Position numbers and translations under genes: made by a program. From Maribacter arenosus (GTDB taxonomy: Bacteria; Bacteroidota; Bacteroidia; Flavobacteriales; Flavobacteriaceae): DNA of 64,000 nt. Location: positions 310,001 to 374,000 of the forward strand of contig NZ_JABTCG010000003.1 in assembly GCF_014610845.1 (NCBI RefSeq), given 5' to 3'. Positions 9,962 to 19,656 of this stretch are shown here, one piece after another (position 1 is the stretch's first letter; the number at the start of each line of letters is the position of its first letter). The notes beneath the pieces are model-generated. The model ran no database searches, was not told the DNA's origin, and saw only the letters and a list, made by a program, of their open reading frames with translations.

Positions 9962-12310
9962 ATGGGAATAGGAAAACAACTAAAAATAAGTATTGCTGGT
10001 ATTTTAACCGTATTTCTTTTTTCTTCATGTGGCGAAAAGAAAGTAATAGAAGATTCGGATAGAAACAGTGAAGCACAAGATGTGTTGGGCTATGTTAATC
10101 CGTTAATGGGAACTGATTCCGATTTTAGCCTATCGAACGGAAATACGTACCCTGCAATCGCTACCCCGTGGGGCATGAATTTCTGGACACCCATGACTTC
10201 GAAAATGGGAGATGGTTGGACGTATAAATACCATGATAAAAAAATCAGGGGAATAAAACAAACCCATCAACCTAGCCCTTGGATCAATGATTATGCGGCG
10301 TTTTCCTTAATGGCGGTCACAGGGGATTTAAAATATCAGGAAGATGAGCGGGAGTCTTATTTTTCACATAAGGCAGAAACCGTAAGGCCGGATTATTACA
10401 GTGTGTATTTGGCAGATTATGACGTAGTCGCCGAGGTGACGCCAACAGAGCGGGCCGCACATTTTAAATTCACCTTTCCAGAAGACCAATCTTATATTCT
10501 TTTAGATGGCTTTTTTAAAGGTTCTATGATCAAGATAATTCCAGAAGAAAGAAAGATAATCGGGTATTGTAGAAATAATAGTGGGGGAGTTCCTGAGAAT
10601 TTCCATAACTACTTTGTAGCTGAATTCGATACTGATTTTGAATTGACACATACATGGGGCGACAAGTGGAAATTGAGTGAAAATTCAAAAGAAAATCAAG
10701 GTGACCATGTTGGGGCGATTGTTGGTTTTAAAACAAAAAGAGGTCAGGAAGTACATGTAAAAGTGGCCTCCTCATTTATTAGCCCAGAACAGGCCCAGTT
10801 GAATTTGGACCGTGAAATCGGAGCTGATAGTTTTAAGGTTACCAAGGAGAAGGCCACAAAGGCCTGGGAAAAAGAGCTCAGTAAAATTCAGATCGAAGAT
10901 GATAACATAGATAATATAAGAACTTTTTATTCTTGTCTTTATCGCGTATTGTTATTTCCAAGAAAAATGTACGAATTGGATGAGTCCAACGAAATTGTAC
11001 ACTATAGCCCCTATAATGGTAAGGTTTTACCGGGATATATGTTCACCGATAACGGATTTTGGGACACCTTTAGAGCGGTATTCCCATTTTTTAATTTGAT
11101 GTATCCTGAACAAAATGGCCATATCATGGAAGGTTTGGTAAACACGTATAAAGAATCGGGTTGGCTGCCAGAATGGGCGAGTCCAGGGCATAGGGATTGT
11201 ATGATCGGTTCAAACTCATCACCGATTATAGCAGATGCCTTTTTAAAGGGAATCGATATGGGTGATACGGAGGTATTGCTTGAGGCCATGGTTAAAAACG
11301 CAACAACATCGGATAACAGACCATTATCAAATGGGAATGTGATTCGTTCCGTAGGTAGGGAAGGTATAGATTATTATAATAAATTGGGCTATGTACCATA
11401 TGATGTAGGGATCAACGAAAATGCAGCCAGAACCTTGGAATATGCCTATGCCGATTTTACCATTGGGCAAATGGCCACGAAATTGGGTAAGACCGAATTG
11501 GCGAATACCTTTTACAAACGTTCTATGAATTATAAGAACCTATTTGATTCTTCGACAAAATGGATGAGGGGTAAAAATGAGGACGGAACTTTTCAAAGTC
11601 CGTTCAATCCTTTAAAATGGGGAGATGCATTTACGGAAGGAAATAGTATTCACTATACATGGTCCGTATTTCATGACATTAATGGCTTAATGGAATTAAT
11701 GGGAGGAAAGAAGGACTTTGAAAACCAATTGGATGCCGTGTTCGATATGCCACCTGATTTTGATGATTCTTATTATGGGTTTACTATTCATGAAATTAGA
11801 GAAATGCAGATCATGAATATGGGTAATTATGCACATGGTAATCAGCCCATACAGCATATGATTTATTTGTACAACTATGCCAATGCCTCATACAAAACAC
11901 AGGAAAAAATAAGAACGGTATTGACCAAATTGTATTCCGCTACTCCTGATGGATATTGTGGCGATGAAGATAATGGTCAAACATCGGCCTGGTATGTGTT
12001 CAGTTCTCTTGGTTTTTATCCGGTCACCCCTGGGGTAGATGAATATGTTATTGGAAGTCCTTTGTTCAAGAAAGCAAGTATTTATTTAGAAAACGGCAAT
12101 CGATTTGAAATCACTGCTTTAGATAACAATAAGAAAAATGTTTATATAAAATCGGCAAGATTAAACGGAGCTGAGTATGACAAATCCTTTGTAAAGTATG
12201 CCGATATTCAGAATGGAGGGAAATTGCAGTTCACAATGGATGATCAACCAAATAAAGAGTGGGCAAGTGATGAATCTTCAGTGCCCTATTCCCTAAGTAA
12301 TTCAAATTAG
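9962..12310 (+). CDS. GH92 family alpha-mannosidase, lipoprotein (copy 3, divergent +1 motif)
   Basis: A 782-residue lipoprotein (signal ISIAGILTVFLFSSC). It belongs to a different GH92 subgroup from copies 1 and 2. The N-terminal signature is VNPLMGTDSDFSLSNGNTYP followed by AIATPWGMNFWTP and QTHQPSPWINDYAAF. The probable acid is E559 in EGNSIHYTW. The HGNEPSHH motif is changed to HGNQPIQHMIY, and the base region reads GDEDNGQTSAWY. These changes around the substrate site predict a different linkage preference, possibly alpha-1,3 or alpha-1,6, which cannot be resolved by reading. The gene starts 2 nt after the stop of copy 2. All catalytic acidic positions appear kept, so it should be active. 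Confidence 0.92.
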   Translation: MGIGKQLKISIAGILTVFLFSSCGEKKVIEDSDRNSEAQDVLGYVNPLMGTDSDFSLSNGNTYPAIATPWGMNFWTPMTSKMGDGWTYKYHDKKIRGIKQTHQPSPWINDYAAFSLMAVTGDLKYQEDERESYFSHKAETVRPDYYSVYLADYDVVAEVTPTERAAHFKFTFPEDQSYILLDGFFKGSMIKIIPEERKIIGYCRNNSGGVPENFHNYFVAEFDTDFELTHTWGDKWKLSENSKENQGDHVGAIVGFKTKRGQEVHVKVASSFISPEQAQLNLDREIGADSFKVTKEKATKAWEKELSKIQIEDDNIDNIRTFYSCLYRVLLFPRKMYELDESNEIVHYSPYNGKVLPGYMFTDNGFWDTFRAVFPFFNLMYPEQNGHIMEGLVNTYKESGWLPEWASPGHRDCMIGSNSSPIIADAFLKGIDMGDTEVLLEAMVKNATTSDNRPLSNGNVIRSVGREGIDYYNKLGYVPYDVGINENAARTLEYAYADFTIGQMATKLGKTELANTFYKRSMNYKNLFDSSTKWMRGKNEDGTFQSPFNPLKWGDAFTEGNSIHYTWSVFHDINGLMELMGGKKDFENQLDAVFDMPPDFDDSYYGFTIHEIREMQIMNMGNYAHGNQPIQHMIYLYNYANASYKTQEKIRTVLTKLYSATPDGYCGDEDNGQTSAWYVFSSLGFYPVTPGVDEYVIGSPLFKKASIYLENGNRFEITALDNNKKNVYIKSARLNGAEYDKSFVKYADIQNGGKLQFTMDDQPNKEWASDESSVPYSLSNSN

Positions 12311-12361
12311 GTTTTGGGTTTAAAGGACTTTGGTGTTTAAGAAATTATAAGTTATAATATT

Positions 12362-13690
12362 ATGAAAAACAGAGTATTACTGGTAATTTTCATATTAATT
12401 TTTGGGATTCTTTGTACATCGGTTATGGCTCAAAAACCTTCGGTTGATTATGTTAGCCAAAACACCTCTGAAGACCTCTATGGCGTAAGGTTTATTGAAG
12501 GTCAACATAATAGTAGTATGGGGACAGCCCCTATAAAATATAATTTGCCTTTTCAGGAACCTAAGGAATTCAGCGTCGAGGTTTTTAAAAATCAGCCAGT
12601 AAATTTTGGGGGTGTAACAGGTGATACCACCACCATAAAAAGGTTGCAAAATGGACGTGTTATTTATAGAAAAATAAAAGTCCCTATTTATAAAAAGGGA
12701 ACCGATGTTTCGGTTAAGGTCAAACTTAGGTCCAATGGGGATAAATGGGATAAATCCGGCTCCTGTTTTGTAATTACGAATCCAGAACTCATAGATATTA
12801 TCGATGTATCTTTAAGTAAGGAAAAGTTTCCTGAGAATTCCATTGTGAATAAGGGTTTTGGAGGGATTTTGAATACGGGTAATTACGTGCCGGCTGTAGA
12901 ATTAATGCGCTTTATGTCCCCATTCGGTGTAGGGCATTATAGTGATGAAATTAAGTATCCCAACATTGAATACAATAGACCTGTCTATATCCCCAATTGG
13001 GAAGAAGAAGTAGTTTGGGAGAAGGATATCTCTGAACTGGAATCTGTGGTAACAGGAGATTTCTATATAGGAATATGGATAGATACCTGGACCCCCGAAG
13101 GATATTCCGTGGATGTATCGTTGAAATATTCAGGAAGGCCAAGACCTAAATTGAAAGTTATGCCTTTACTGAATACGGTGTATTATGTTGAAGGTCAAAA
13201 AATACCAGATTTCTTCGCCACCACTGCACTTGACTTGGATTTTACGACAATACGGGAATTGAGGAATGTGAAGTTGTATTATACAACAACTGGACATGGA
13301 GGTCATAGTGGAGGCGATGAATTTATAAAATTGAAAAACGAGGTGTTTTTTGATTCAAAATTGGTGTTAAGCAAAATCCCATGGCGGGATGATTGTGCCT
13401 CATTCAGAAGGTTTAACCCGTCTTCCGGGGTATGGACAAAAAAAGATTCTGCTTATGCTTACAATGAAAATTTTGAACGGGAATTTAAGGAAATTGAAGA
13501 ACGTTTAGCTTCTTCTGACCTATCAAGGTCAAATTGGTGTCCCGGTTCCTTTGTGCTGCCCTTTGTGATTCCCTTGGGAGAACTCAAAGAGGGTTTACAT
13601 AAACTACAAGTAAAAATACCTGGGACTGCGAATAAAAAGGACCAATTCAATCATTGGCTTGTTTCAGCATATATAACATACACAGAGTAA
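12362..13690 (+). CDS. PNGase F-type peptide-N-glycosidase (N-glycanase), secreted
   Basis: A 442-residue protein with a type I signal peptide (MKNRVLLVIFILIFGILCTSVMAQ, cleaved near residue 23). The second half matches the two eight-stranded domains of Elizabethkingia PNGase F: VELMRFMSPFGVGHYSD, the TTGHGGHSGGDEF loop with D319-E320, the IPWRDDCASFRRFNPSSG stretch, SDLSRSNWCPGS and LKEGLHKLQVKIPG with FNHWLVSAY at the end. The family hydrolyses the GlcNAc-Asn amide bond and frees whole N-glycans from glycoproteins. About 90-100 extra N-terminal residues compared with classical PNGase F recall the type II enzymes with an added N-terminal domain. Its place among four GH92 genes fixes the locus as N-glycan directed. 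Confidence 0.9.
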   Translation: MKNRVLLVIFILIFGILCTSVMAQKPSVDYVSQNTSEDLYGVRFIEGQHNSSMGTAPIKYNLPFQEPKEFSVEVFKNQPVNFGGVTGDTTTIKRLQNGRVIYRKIKVPIYKKGTDVSVKVKLRSNGDKWDKSGSCFVITNPELIDIIDVSLSKEKFPENSIVNKGFGGILNTGNYVPAVELMRFMSPFGVGHYSDEIKYPNIEYNRPVYIPNWEEEVVWEKDISELESVVTGDFYIGIWIDTWTPEGYSVDVSLKYSGRPRPKLKVMPLLNTVYYVEGQKIPDFFATTALDLDFTTIRELRNVKLYYTTTGHGGHSGGDEFIKLKNEVFFDSKLVLSKIPWRDDCASFRRFNPSSGVWTKKDSAYAYNENFEREFKEIEERLASSDLSRSNWCPGSFVLPFVIPLGELKEGLHKLQVKIPGTANKKDQFNHWLVSAYITYTE

Positions 13691-13739
13691 CCTAATACGA
13701 AAATTCATTTAGGGTTTAAGAGATTAAAAATCAGGTAAC

Positions 13740-15965
13740 ATGCAGAATAGACTAACAATAGTATTTTTTTTGATTTTTAGTATTTGTTTTGCCCAAAAGG
13801 CCCCTGTTGAATATGTGAATCCTTTAATAGGTACCTCCAATTTCGGTACGACCAATCCTGGACCTATTGCCGTTCGCGGCATGGCGAATGTGTCCCCTTT
13901 TAATGTTGCGGGTCCCCAAAATTTACCGTTGGAGAAAGACAGTCGATGGCTGTCTACCCCTTATGTACATGAAAATACTTTTCTGACCGGTTTTAGCCAT
14001 GTAAACCTCAGTGGTGTGGGTTGCCCTGAACTAGGGGTCATTTTAGCGATGCCTACCATAGGCGAAATCAACACGGATCACTTGGAGTATGGCAGTACGT
14101 ATTCCGATGAAAAAAGTAAGGTAGGGTATTACTCCAATACCTTGGATAAGTACAAGATAAAGGTCGAAGCAACGGCCACGACTAGGGTCGGGGTCAGTAA
14201 GTATTCGTTTCCCGCAGGGGACGCCAATATTTTATTGAATTTGGGATTGGGCCTTACCAACGAACAAGGTGCCACGGTCAAAGTCGTATCAGCCACTGAA
14301 ATCGAGGGAGTGCGTTCGGTGGGTTCTTTTTGTTATTACAAACCCGAAGAGGCCTATCCTGTCTATTTTGTAGCTCGGTTTTCAAGACCGGCAGATGAAT
14401 TTGGGGTATGGAAAAAGCCTACAAAATATATGGGAGCGGAATCCCAATGGATGGGATATAATGGAAAGACCAGGGTTATGGAAGGTTTTACCAAAGAAGT
14501 TGTAGGGGATAGTATCGGGGCTTATATGCGGTATAAATTTGAAAGTCCAACACACGTGGAAATGAAAATAGGTATTTCTTATGTGAGTTTGGATAATGCT
14601 AGGGAAAATCTGGAAAAGGAAACATCGGATAAAACGTTCGATGAAATATTAGGTGATGCACAGGAAGAATGGAATCAATATCTCTCCAGAATTGAAGTGG
14701 AAGGCGGTACCGAAGAAGACAAGACCATATTTTATACGGCCTTGTACCATACTTTGATTCATCCTAGCACCCTGAACGATGTAAATGGGGACTATCCCAA
14801 GATGAAAACCAGGGAGACCTTGAAGACCAAAGGCACTCGGTACACCGTGTTTTCCTTATGGGATACCTATCGCAATTTGCACCAGTTGATGAGTTTGGTC
14901 TATCCCAAGCAACAATCGAACATGGTAAAAAGCATGCTTCAGATTTATGAGGAAAGCGGATGGCTTCCGAAATGGGAGTTGAATGCCACCGAAACGACCA
15001 CAATGGTAGGTGATCCAGCAGGAATAATTATCACGGATACTTATTTAAAGGGGATACGGGATTTTGATGTAGAGAAAGCCTATCAGGCCATGCTTAAAAG
15101 CGCCGATCAAATAGAAGACAATCCATTGCGCCCTGGTTTAAAGGATTATATACATAAAGGGTATCTCACGACTAAAACGACCAATAGTGGTTCTGTTTCG
15201 ACAACCCAGGAGTATAATATTGCGGATTATGCCATCGCCCAATTGGCAAAGGAAATGGGCGAACAGAGTGATTATAAGCGATTTCGTAAACGTTCAATTT
15301 CGTATCGTCACTTATTCGATAAAGAATTCAACCTTTTACGACCTAGGAACGATGATGGAAGTTGGTTAACCCCTTACAATCCTGAATCCGGTGCAAATTT
15401 CGAAAAAAATCTTGGGTTTATCGAAGGCAATGCTTGGCAGTATACCTTTATGGTGCCCCATGATATTGAGGGTTTGATGAAATTGATGGGTGGGCCTAAA
15501 CCCTTTGTACAAAGGTTGCAGGATGTCTTTGATAAGAATCAATTTGATATGGCCAATGAACCGGATATCGCGTATCCTTATCTGTTTAATTATGTACAGG
15601 GAGAAGAGTATAGGACCCAAGAAATGGTTTCCGGACTATTGGATAAACATTTCAAAAACAGTCCGGATGGTATTCCAGGCAATGATGATACGGGAACCAT
15701 GTCGGCCTGGGCTGTTTTTTCAATGATGGGGTTGTATCCTGTAAACCCAGCCGAACCCCTGTATGCTTTGACAAAACCTAAGTTTGACAAAATAACGATT
15801 CATTTGGATCTGGAATATTATAGGGGCCATAAGCTTGTGATAACTTCAAATTCTGCAGGCAACAAGAGGCCGATCCATAGCATTAGTGTTGATGGCAAGC
15901 CCCAAATGGGATATTTTATTACCCATAAGAAATTAGTGCATGCTTCGAGTATCCAAATCGATTAA
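13740..15965 (+). CDS. GH92 family alpha-mannosidase, type I signal peptide (copy 4)
   Basis: A 741-residue GH92 and the only copy here with a plain signal peptide (IVFFLIFSICFAQ) and no lipobox. Signature blocks are VNPLIGTSNFGTTNPGPIAV, DSRWLSTPYVHEN and GFSHVNLSGVGCPELGV. The probable acid is E562 in EGNAWQYTF, and the base region is GNDDTGTMSAWA. The motif that reads HGNEPSHH in copies 1 and 2 is MANEPDIAYPYLFNY here, keeping only NEP. This subgroup therefore has a different subsite and probably another linkage preference. It follows the PNGase F gene by 49 nt. The absence of a lipid anchor suggests a periplasmic or secreted location. Confidence 0.92.
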   Translation: MQNRLTIVFFLIFSICFAQKAPVEYVNPLIGTSNFGTTNPGPIAVRGMANVSPFNVAGPQNLPLEKDSRWLSTPYVHENTFLTGFSHVNLSGVGCPELGVILAMPTIGEINTDHLEYGSTYSDEKSKVGYYSNTLDKYKIKVEATATTRVGVSKYSFPAGDANILLNLGLGLTNEQGATVKVVSATEIEGVRSVGSFCYYKPEEAYPVYFVARFSRPADEFGVWKKPTKYMGAESQWMGYNGKTRVMEGFTKEVVGDSIGAYMRYKFESPTHVEMKIGISYVSLDNARENLEKETSDKTFDEILGDAQEEWNQYLSRIEVEGGTEEDKTIFYTALYHTLIHPSTLNDVNGDYPKMKTRETLKTKGTRYTVFSLWDTYRNLHQLMSLVYPKQQSNMVKSMLQIYEESGWLPKWELNATETTTMVGDPAGIIITDTYLKGIRDFDVEKAYQAMLKSADQIEDNPLRPGLKDYIHKGYLTTKTTNSGSVSTTQEYNIADYAIAQLAKEMGEQSDYKRFRKRSISYRHLFDKEFNLLRPRNDDGSWLTPYNPESGANFEKNLGFIEGNAWQYTFMVPHDIEGLMKLMGGPKPFVQRLQDVFDKNQFDMANEPDIAYPYLFNYVQGEEYRTQEMVSGLLDKHFKNSPDGIPGNDDTGTMSAWAVFSMMGLYPVNPAEPLYALTKPKFDKITIHLDLEYYRGHKLVITSNSAGNKRPIHSISVDGKPQMGYFITHKKLVHASSIQID

Positions 15966-16179
15966 AAATCGGATTTTGATGCAAAAACCAACTATGATTA
16001 GGGGGTATAAATATGATCATGTGATTAAGGGCCTACTTTTTTACGAAGTTGATCGGATGGCCTCATGCATACCTATAGTGTTCAAAGTCCGTTGTTTATG
16101 CTTTGGCAAACGCTCTACGTCTAATACATATTGGGGCTTCATATAATTTAAGTAGTTTTTAAATTTAAAATACGTTCTA
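15966..16179 (+). other. 214-bp spacer inside the N-glycan locus
   Basis: No convincing gene, hairpin or promoter is seen. It is the longest gap between the first GH92 gene and the fucosidase gene, so the GH18-GH163-GH29 group may have its own promoter. The last 40 bases before the GH18 ATG are strongly AT-rich. Confidence 0.4.
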
Positions 16180-17388
16180 ATGAAAAAACTAGGAATTTAC
16201 ATTTTGCTTTCACTCGGTGTGATTTTGGCCTCTTCTTTCATCCTTCAGGAAAACAATGATACAAAGAACCAAAAGAAGGCACCGGTCGTAATGGCGTATT
16301 ATGTGCCGGAGAAGGATTATCAGCCCGAGAAACTGCCCTTGCACCAATTGACCCATATTATTTATTCGTTCACTAATGTCATCGATGGAGAGATGAAATT
16401 CAGGGATGCCGAAAATGGGGAGAAACTTAAAAGTCTGGTTGCGCAGCGCAAAAATCATCCAGGTCTTAAGGTGATGATCGCCTGTGGTGGATGGGGAGCC
16501 GATGGGTTTTCCGATATGGCACATACTGCTGAAAATCGTAAGAAATTTGTTCAAAGCGTTCTGGATTTCAATGCGGAATATCAACTTGATGGTCTGGATA
16601 TCGATTGGGAATATCCCGGAATACCTGCAGCCAACACGGGTGCCCGCCCAGAAGACAAGCAAAACTTCACCTTATTGATGAAAGAACTACGCGAAGGCTT
16701 GAATACTCTGGAAAGGGAACAGACCTTGACCTTTGCCTCTGCCGGATGGAAGCGATATTACGACCATGTTGAGATCAACGAAGTAATGAAACATGTTGAT
16801 TATATGAATGTGATGACCTATGATCAGATTGGGGCAACTTCGCCCTATACCGGTCACCATACCGCTTTGGGTCTGATCGAACTCGAAGATATTAAGGATA
16901 CACCTGCCGCAGTATTTATAGAAAGTAGGAGGGAAGAAATGAAAAAAAGAGGATATACCTATGAACCTAGGTCTGTAGAACGTATCGTGGAATTTTGTAT
17001 CGACAATGGGGTTTCACCGCAACAGATCGTCATTGGGGCCGCTTTTTATGGTCGGGCTTGGAAAGGGGTTCCTCCGGATAATAATGGTCTTTATCAGGCA
17101 AATGGTGGTTCCTATATTGGCTGGAGCGCCTATCATCAGATTCGTAGGGAATTCGAATCAAATGGGAATTATAAGAGATACTGGGATCCCATCGCGGAAG
17201 CGCCGTATTTGTACAGTGCAACGGATAGTGTTTTTATCAGTTATGACGATACTGTTTCCGTTCGGTTAAAAACCAACTATGCCATTAAAAAGAAATTAGG
17301 GGGTATTATGTTCTGGGAATTGGGCAACGATACCAAAGATGAAGATAGTCTCTTGAAATCAATCTACGATGCATCCCATAAAGAATAA
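16180..17388 (+). CDS. GH18 family glycosidase (chitinase/endo-beta-N-acetylglucosaminidase type)
   Basis: A 402-residue protein with an N-terminal hydrophobic export segment (about residues 5-22, without a clear lipobox). The GH18 active-site motif DxxDxDxE is intact as DGLDIDWEYPG (D137, D140, D142, catalytic E144). The substrate-positioning Tyr is in YMNVMTYDQIG, and FWELGNDT near the end supplies the barrel-closing Trp. The fold is the chitinase type, with an insertion domain between about residues 245 and 340. In this setting the expected substrate is the GlcNAc-beta-1,4-GlcNAc core of N-glycans rather than bulk chitin; no chitin-binding module is present. Chitinase activity is the main alternative. 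Confidence 0.88.
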   Translation: MKKLGIYILLSLGVILASSFILQENNDTKNQKKAPVVMAYYVPEKDYQPEKLPLHQLTHIIYSFTNVIDGEMKFRDAENGEKLKSLVAQRKNHPGLKVMIACGGWGADGFSDMAHTAENRKKFVQSVLDFNAEYQLDGLDIDWEYPGIPAANTGARPEDKQNFTLLMKELREGLNTLEREQTLTFASAGWKRYYDHVEINEVMKHVDYMNVMTYDQIGATSPYTGHHTALGLIELEDIKDTPAAVFIESRREEMKKRGYTYEPRSVERIVEFCIDNGVSPQQIVIGAAFYGRAWKGVPPDNNGLYQANGGSYIGWSAYHQIRREFESNGNYKRYWDPIAEAPYLYSATDSVFISYDDTVSVRLKTNYAIKKKLGGIMFWELGNDTKDEDSLLKSIYDASHKE

Positions 17389-17410
17389 TGGGTTTATAAA
17401 AGCGTAACCT

Positions 17411-19645
17411 ATGAAATCAAAATTTTTAACATTACTCTGTATCTCATTAGTATTAGCTTCCTGTGGGGATAAAAAGCTCCAACTCGTTCATCAAGGGCAA
17501 TCTGATTTTGAAATTGTTGTAAAGGGGGATGCCACTGACAGTGCATTTGAATCCGCTGGAATCTTGCAATCCTATATAAAAGGTATAAGTGGGGCCCAAA
17601 TAAGCATTGTAGATGAAAGTTCGCAAAGTGCGGGGAAAGGAAAGATCTATATTGGAAATATTAATAATGAAGACCTTGATCAAAATCAGATCAAGATAAG
17701 TGTATCCAATGACCATCTTTTTATCAATGGGGGATCCGATGAGGCATTGAAAAATGCTGTTTATGAGTTTTTAGAGCGGTATTTGAATTGTAAATGGTAC
17801 GCCCCGCATATTGAGGAATTGCCACAAAACACTTCCATCTCACTGCCTCTTACCCTTGACTATTCATATATTCCCGAGGTAACCACACGTACGGTACATT
17901 CCAGACTGTTTTATGAAAATAAGGACTATGCGGACCAACATAAAGTGACCTATGAAGCCTTTCCAAACTATGTGCCCATAGCTAGGGTGCATACTTTCCA
18001 TCGATTTGTTCCTGAGGAAACGTACTATAAAACACATCCGGAATATTATGCCTGGCGGGGCGACAAGCGATTACCCACCCAATTGTGCCTTACCAATGCT
18101 ACTGTTTTACAAATCGTCAAGGATTCTGTTAGGGCCTTGTTTAATAGATATCCTGAAGCATCAGTGATTTCGGTCAGTCAGGATGATAACCAACAATTTT
18201 GCCAATGTGAAAATTGTTCGAGAATCGATCAGGAAGAAGATAGTAATTCAGGGACAATGATTCGATTTGTGAACCAAGTAGCCGAGGCTTTTCCCGACAA
18301 GACCATCTCAACCTTGGCCTATCAGCATACCAGAAAACCCTGTAAGACGAAACCGGCTGCTAATGTACTCATAACATTATGCTCTATCGAATGTGACAGA
18401 AGTGGCCCCATAGATGAAAAATGTACCGATTTTGCCGATGATTTAAAAGGATGGGGAAAATTGACCAATAATATTAGAATATGGGACTATACGACCCAAT
18501 TCACCAACTTTTTGGCGCCTTTTCCTAATATCCATACCCTAAAACCGAATATTGAACTGTTCAAGAATAATGGTGCTAAATGGATTTTTGAGCAGCATAG
18601 CAATAACCCTAGTGAACTGTTCGAGTTGCGATCCTACATTACCGCCAAGCTGCTTTGGGATCCCAATTTGGAGCTGGATGCCCTTTTAACCGAGTTCACG
18701 AATGGGTATTATAAGGCGGCCGGTACCTATATAAAACAATACGTTGACAAAATACATGCTGAATTAATGCAAGACCCCGAATTTTTCCTGTTTTTATATG
18801 GTGACCCTTCGCAGGCCTTTGATTCCTATTTGTCGGCAGACTTACTAAATGAGTATAGCAGGTTATTTGATAATGCCGAAAATGCTGTGGCCGACACACC
18901 AGAAATACTACAGCGGGTCAAAACCGCAAGGTTAGGTATAGACTATGCCGTTTTGGAAGCCTGTCGAAAAGGAATCGCAGAAGATCTGACCTTGGTCGTA
19001 AAGTCGGCCGATGAGGAAGTGCGGATAAATCCTATAGTAAATGGGATATTGAAAAAGTTTGAAGAAACCACAAAAGCCAACAAAATTACATTGATGAATG
19101 AAATGGGATTTACGGTCGAAGAGTATCTTGATTCGTACAGGAAGGCTTTGCAAGTGGCCATGCAACCGAATAAGGCTTTGAGAAAAAGTGTAACGCTTTT
19201 GACCAAGCCTAAGAAATATGCCAATGAGGATCCACAAGTTTTAACTGATGGCGCACTCGGGGGTAATGGGTTTTATGCCAATTGGTTGGGTTTTGAGGGC
19301 AATGACCTGGAGGCTATCGTAGACTTAGGTCACCTACAAAAGATCAATGAGGTAAATACTGCTTTTCTACAAGTTACGAATCATGTGGTTTTCTTTCCAA
19401 CCCAAGTCACTTATTATGGGTCAAAGGATAGTCTGAATTTCACGAAACTAGGCACTGTGGAAAACAAATATCCTTTGAACAAGAACAGCAAGGTAAACGA
19501 TATTCAATACTTTAACCTGAATGGCATAGATCAGGAATTCAGGTACTTAAAAATCATAGCCAGGAATTTGGGTACACCACCGTATTGGCATCATGCCGCA
19601 GGTACACCATCCTGGATATTTGCCGATGAGATTTTAATTAATTAG
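17411..19645 (+). CDS. DUF4838 (GH163-type) lipoprotein with C-terminal discoidin-like domain
   Basis: A 744-residue lipoprotein (signal LTLLCISLVLASC). An N-terminal domain resembling the GH20 accessory domain (about 30-155, ending YLNCKWYAPHIEELP) leads into a TIM-barrel-like DUF4838 region. That region carries SVSQDDNQQFCQCENC around residues 257-272, the family's signature with a Cys-x-Cys-x-x-Cys cluster. The last 140 residues (from about 600) look like an F5/8 type C or CBM32 domain: VLTDGALGGNGFYANWLGFE through RYLKIIARN. From memory, DUF4838 became CAZy family GH163, endo-beta-N-acetylglucosaminidases acting on N-glycans; this fits the locus well. GH18 and GH163 together give two candidate core-cutting enzymes. 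Family assignment needs a profile search. Confidence 0.82.
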   Translation: MKSKFLTLLCISLVLASCGDKKLQLVHQGQSDFEIVVKGDATDSAFESAGILQSYIKGISGAQISIVDESSQSAGKGKIYIGNINNEDLDQNQIKISVSNDHLFINGGSDEALKNAVYEFLERYLNCKWYAPHIEELPQNTSISLPLTLDYSYIPEVTTRTVHSRLFYENKDYADQHKVTYEAFPNYVPIARVHTFHRFVPEETYYKTHPEYYAWRGDKRLPTQLCLTNATVLQIVKDSVRALFNRYPEASVISVSQDDNQQFCQCENCSRIDQEEDSNSGTMIRFVNQVAEAFPDKTISTLAYQHTRKPCKTKPAANVLITLCSIECDRSGPIDEKCTDFADDLKGWGKLTNNIRIWDYTTQFTNFLAPFPNIHTLKPNIELFKNNGAKWIFEQHSNNPSELFELRSYITAKLLWDPNLELDALLTEFTNGYYKAAGTYIKQYVDKIHAELMQDPEFFLFLYGDPSQAFDSYLSADLLNEYSRLFDNAENAVADTPEILQRVKTARLGIDYAVLEACRKGIAEDLTLVVKSADEEVRINPIVNGILKKFEETTKANKITLMNEMGFTVEEYLDSYRKALQVAMQPNKALRKSVTLLTKPKKYANEDPQVLTDGALGGNGFYANWLGFEGNDLEAIVDLGHLQKINEVNTAFLQVTNHVVFFPTQVTYYGSKDSLNFTKLGTVENKYPLNKNSKVNDIQYFNLNGIDQEFRYLKIIARNLGTPPYWHHAAGTPSWIFADEILIN

Positions 19646-19656
19646 AAAATGCATAA

